From NCBI GenBank assembly GCA_017881985.1, contig JADGQH010000063.1:1-13179 (forward strand): a stretch of 13,179 nucleotides of DNA, read 5' to 3'. Below are positions 12,428-13,179 of the stretch, one piece after another (positions within the stretch are counted from its first letter, which is position 1; every line of letters begins with the position of its first letter). Source of the stretch: Chloroflexota bacterium (GTDB lineage: Bacteria > Chloroflexota > Limnocylindria > Limnocylindrales > CSP1-4). The notes under the pieces are model-generated. The model worked only from the letters and a program-made list of their open reading frames with translations, was not told the DNA's origin and ran no database searches. The translations under genes were made by a program, and so were the position numbers.

Positions 12428-13051
12428 ATGTGGCGCCGTTCCACGTCGCGCGGTGATGCCGCTGCGCGCATCGGCGCCGCGATCGCCGGCGCCTGCCTCC
12501 TCCTCGCCCTCGTTGCGGCTCCGGCGCTTGCCCACGAGCAGCGCACGGTCGCGGGCTTCGACGTCGAGGTGGGCCTCATCGGCGAGCCCGTCTTCGTCGG
12601 CGACAAGAGCGGGCTCGACCTGCAGGTGACGAAGGACGGCAAGCCCGTCGAAGGCCTGGCGACCACGGTGACGGTCGACGTCGAGTACGGGTCGTCGAAG
12701 CGAACGCTGACCCTGCAGCCCGCCGGCGAGACGCTGCCGGGCTATGTCGCACCGTTCATTCCCACCGCGGCCGGGAAGTACACGTTCCACCTCGGCGGCT
12801 CGATCGACGGTGCGCCGATCGACGAGACCTTCACGTCCAGCCCGACCGGGTTCGAGGAGGTCCGCGAGGCCGCCTCGGGCGAGTTCCCCGCCACCTTGCC
12901 GACCGTCGTCGAGCTCGCCGCCCAGGCGAAGAAGGGCGCCGATGCGGCTGCCCTCGTCCCGGTCGCCCTCGGCGTCGGCGCGGCCGGCCTCCTCGTCGGG
13001 CTGCTGGGCATCGGCCTCGCACTGGCGAGCCGGCGCCGCGCGGACGCCTGA
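12428..13051 (+). CDS. Exported, C-terminally membrane-anchored protein, possibly copper-related
   Basis: The protein has 207 residues. A Sec signal peptide (basic MWRRSTSRG, hydrophobic core GAAIAGACLLLALVAAPALA) should be cleaved after Ala35, leaving a mature protein that starts with His (HEQRTVAGFDVEVGL). An all-beta, immunoglobulin-like extracellular domain (about 36-145) is followed by a linker and one transmembrane helix (about 175-200) with a basic cytoplasmic end (SRRRADA). The pattern (GEPVFVGDKSGLDLQVTKDGKPVEGL, then TAAGKYTFHLGG) recalls a family I associate with CopC/CopD copper genes in actinobacteria and Chloroflexota; this is recollection, not a search. ATG 12428 is chosen because AGGGGGG lies 6 nt upstream and the signal peptide then has a normal n-region. 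ATG 12398, preceded by AAGGGGGC, would add 10 residues and cannot be excluded. Confidence 0.8.
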   Translation: MWRRSTSRGDAAARIGAAIAGACLLLALVAAPALAHEQRTVAGFDVEVGLIGEPVFVGDKSGLDLQVTKDGKPVEGLATTVTVDVEYGSSKRTLTLQPAGETLPGYVAPFIPTAAGKYTFHLGGSIDGAPIDETFTSSPTGFEEVREAASGEFPATLPTVVELAAQAKKGADAAALVPVALGVGAAGLLVGLLGIGLALASRRRADA

Positions 13052-13064
13052 GCGCGGGCCCCGC

Positions 13065-13179
13065 ATGACCGCACGGCTGGCGCGAGCCGCAGCGCGGGCC
13101 GCGTTCGCCGGCGGTCTGGCCATCGCGCTGCTCTCCGCGGCCCCCGCGATCGCCGGGTCGCTCGTCGACCGCGGGGCGG
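13065..13179 (+). CDS. Start of a second exported protein (partial)
   Basis: The reading frame starts at ATG 13065, 13 nt after the preceding stop, and runs off the right edge after 38 codons. The visible part is a signal peptide: basic start MTARLARAAARAAF, hydrophobic core AGGLAIALLSAAPAIAG, with likely cleavage after an Ala near residue 30. The short gap implies co-transcription with the upstream exported protein. The mature part is too short to identify; a CopC- or CopD-like partner would fit the context but is a guess. Confidence 0.6.
   Translation, partial: MTARLARAAARAAFAGGLAIALLSAAPAIAGSLVDRGA

Noticed and set aside
1..13179. tRNA, rRNA, insertion sequences, attachment sites
   Set aside because: I saw no cloverleaf with a terminal CCA-type stem, no rRNA signature, no transposase or integrase domain, and no terminal inverted repeats.

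Overview
The window is very G+C-rich and densely coded, with third codon positions almost always G or C. Gene content (a 2-oxoacid:ferredoxin oxidoreductase of the KorAB type, a Crp/Fnr regulator, an MFS carrier fused to a cyclic-nucleotide-binding domain) and TANNNT boxes exactly 6 nt upstream of several start codons suggest a high-GC bacterium with leaderless transcripts. My best guess is Chloroflexota (Limnocylindria-like), with Actinobacteriota as the alternative. The taxonomy is inference; no rRNA or other marker gene is present.

Layout. Positions 1-2883 (+): the end of an unidentified membrane protein, a methylated-DNA-protein cysteine methyltransferase (ogt), and an MFS transporter with a C-terminal cNMP-binding domain. 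The last two have leaderless-type starts. Positions 3098-3691 (+): a small protein with an acidic TEDDVEGH motif in front of a TPR-like helical module. It converges, across a strong hairpin, on a minus-strand operon (6180 down to 3802) coding for a Crp/Fnr regulator, a GAF-domain protein and a subtilisin-family protease without a signal peptide. Upstream of that operon, on the same strand, are a 174-aa protein built from five TEDDVEGH repeats (6410-6934, with its own intrinsic terminator) and a 129-aa unknown protein carrying the related sequence EDDDVTGF (7074-7463).

Positions 7556-12133 (-) form a tight four-gene operon in which each gene overlaps the next by 4 nt: korA, korB, a degenerate response-regulator receiver protein and an M24 metallopeptidase of the Xaa-Pro aminopeptidase type. 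Positions 12428-13179 (+) hold a secreted, C-terminally membrane-anchored protein whose predicted mature N-terminus is His, followed by the start of a second exported protein. These two may belong to a copper-handling locus.

The most unusual part is 3.1-7.5 kb. The same acidic-histidine motif appears in a five-copy repeat protein and in a TPR-like protein, with a weaker form in a third protein, and these genes bracket an operon combining a cNMP-type regulator, a small-molecule sensor domain and a cytoplasmic protease. I cannot assign a function. A regulated protease acting on motif-bearing proteins, or a peptide-maturation system, are hypotheses; no peptide-modifying enzyme is visible in the window.
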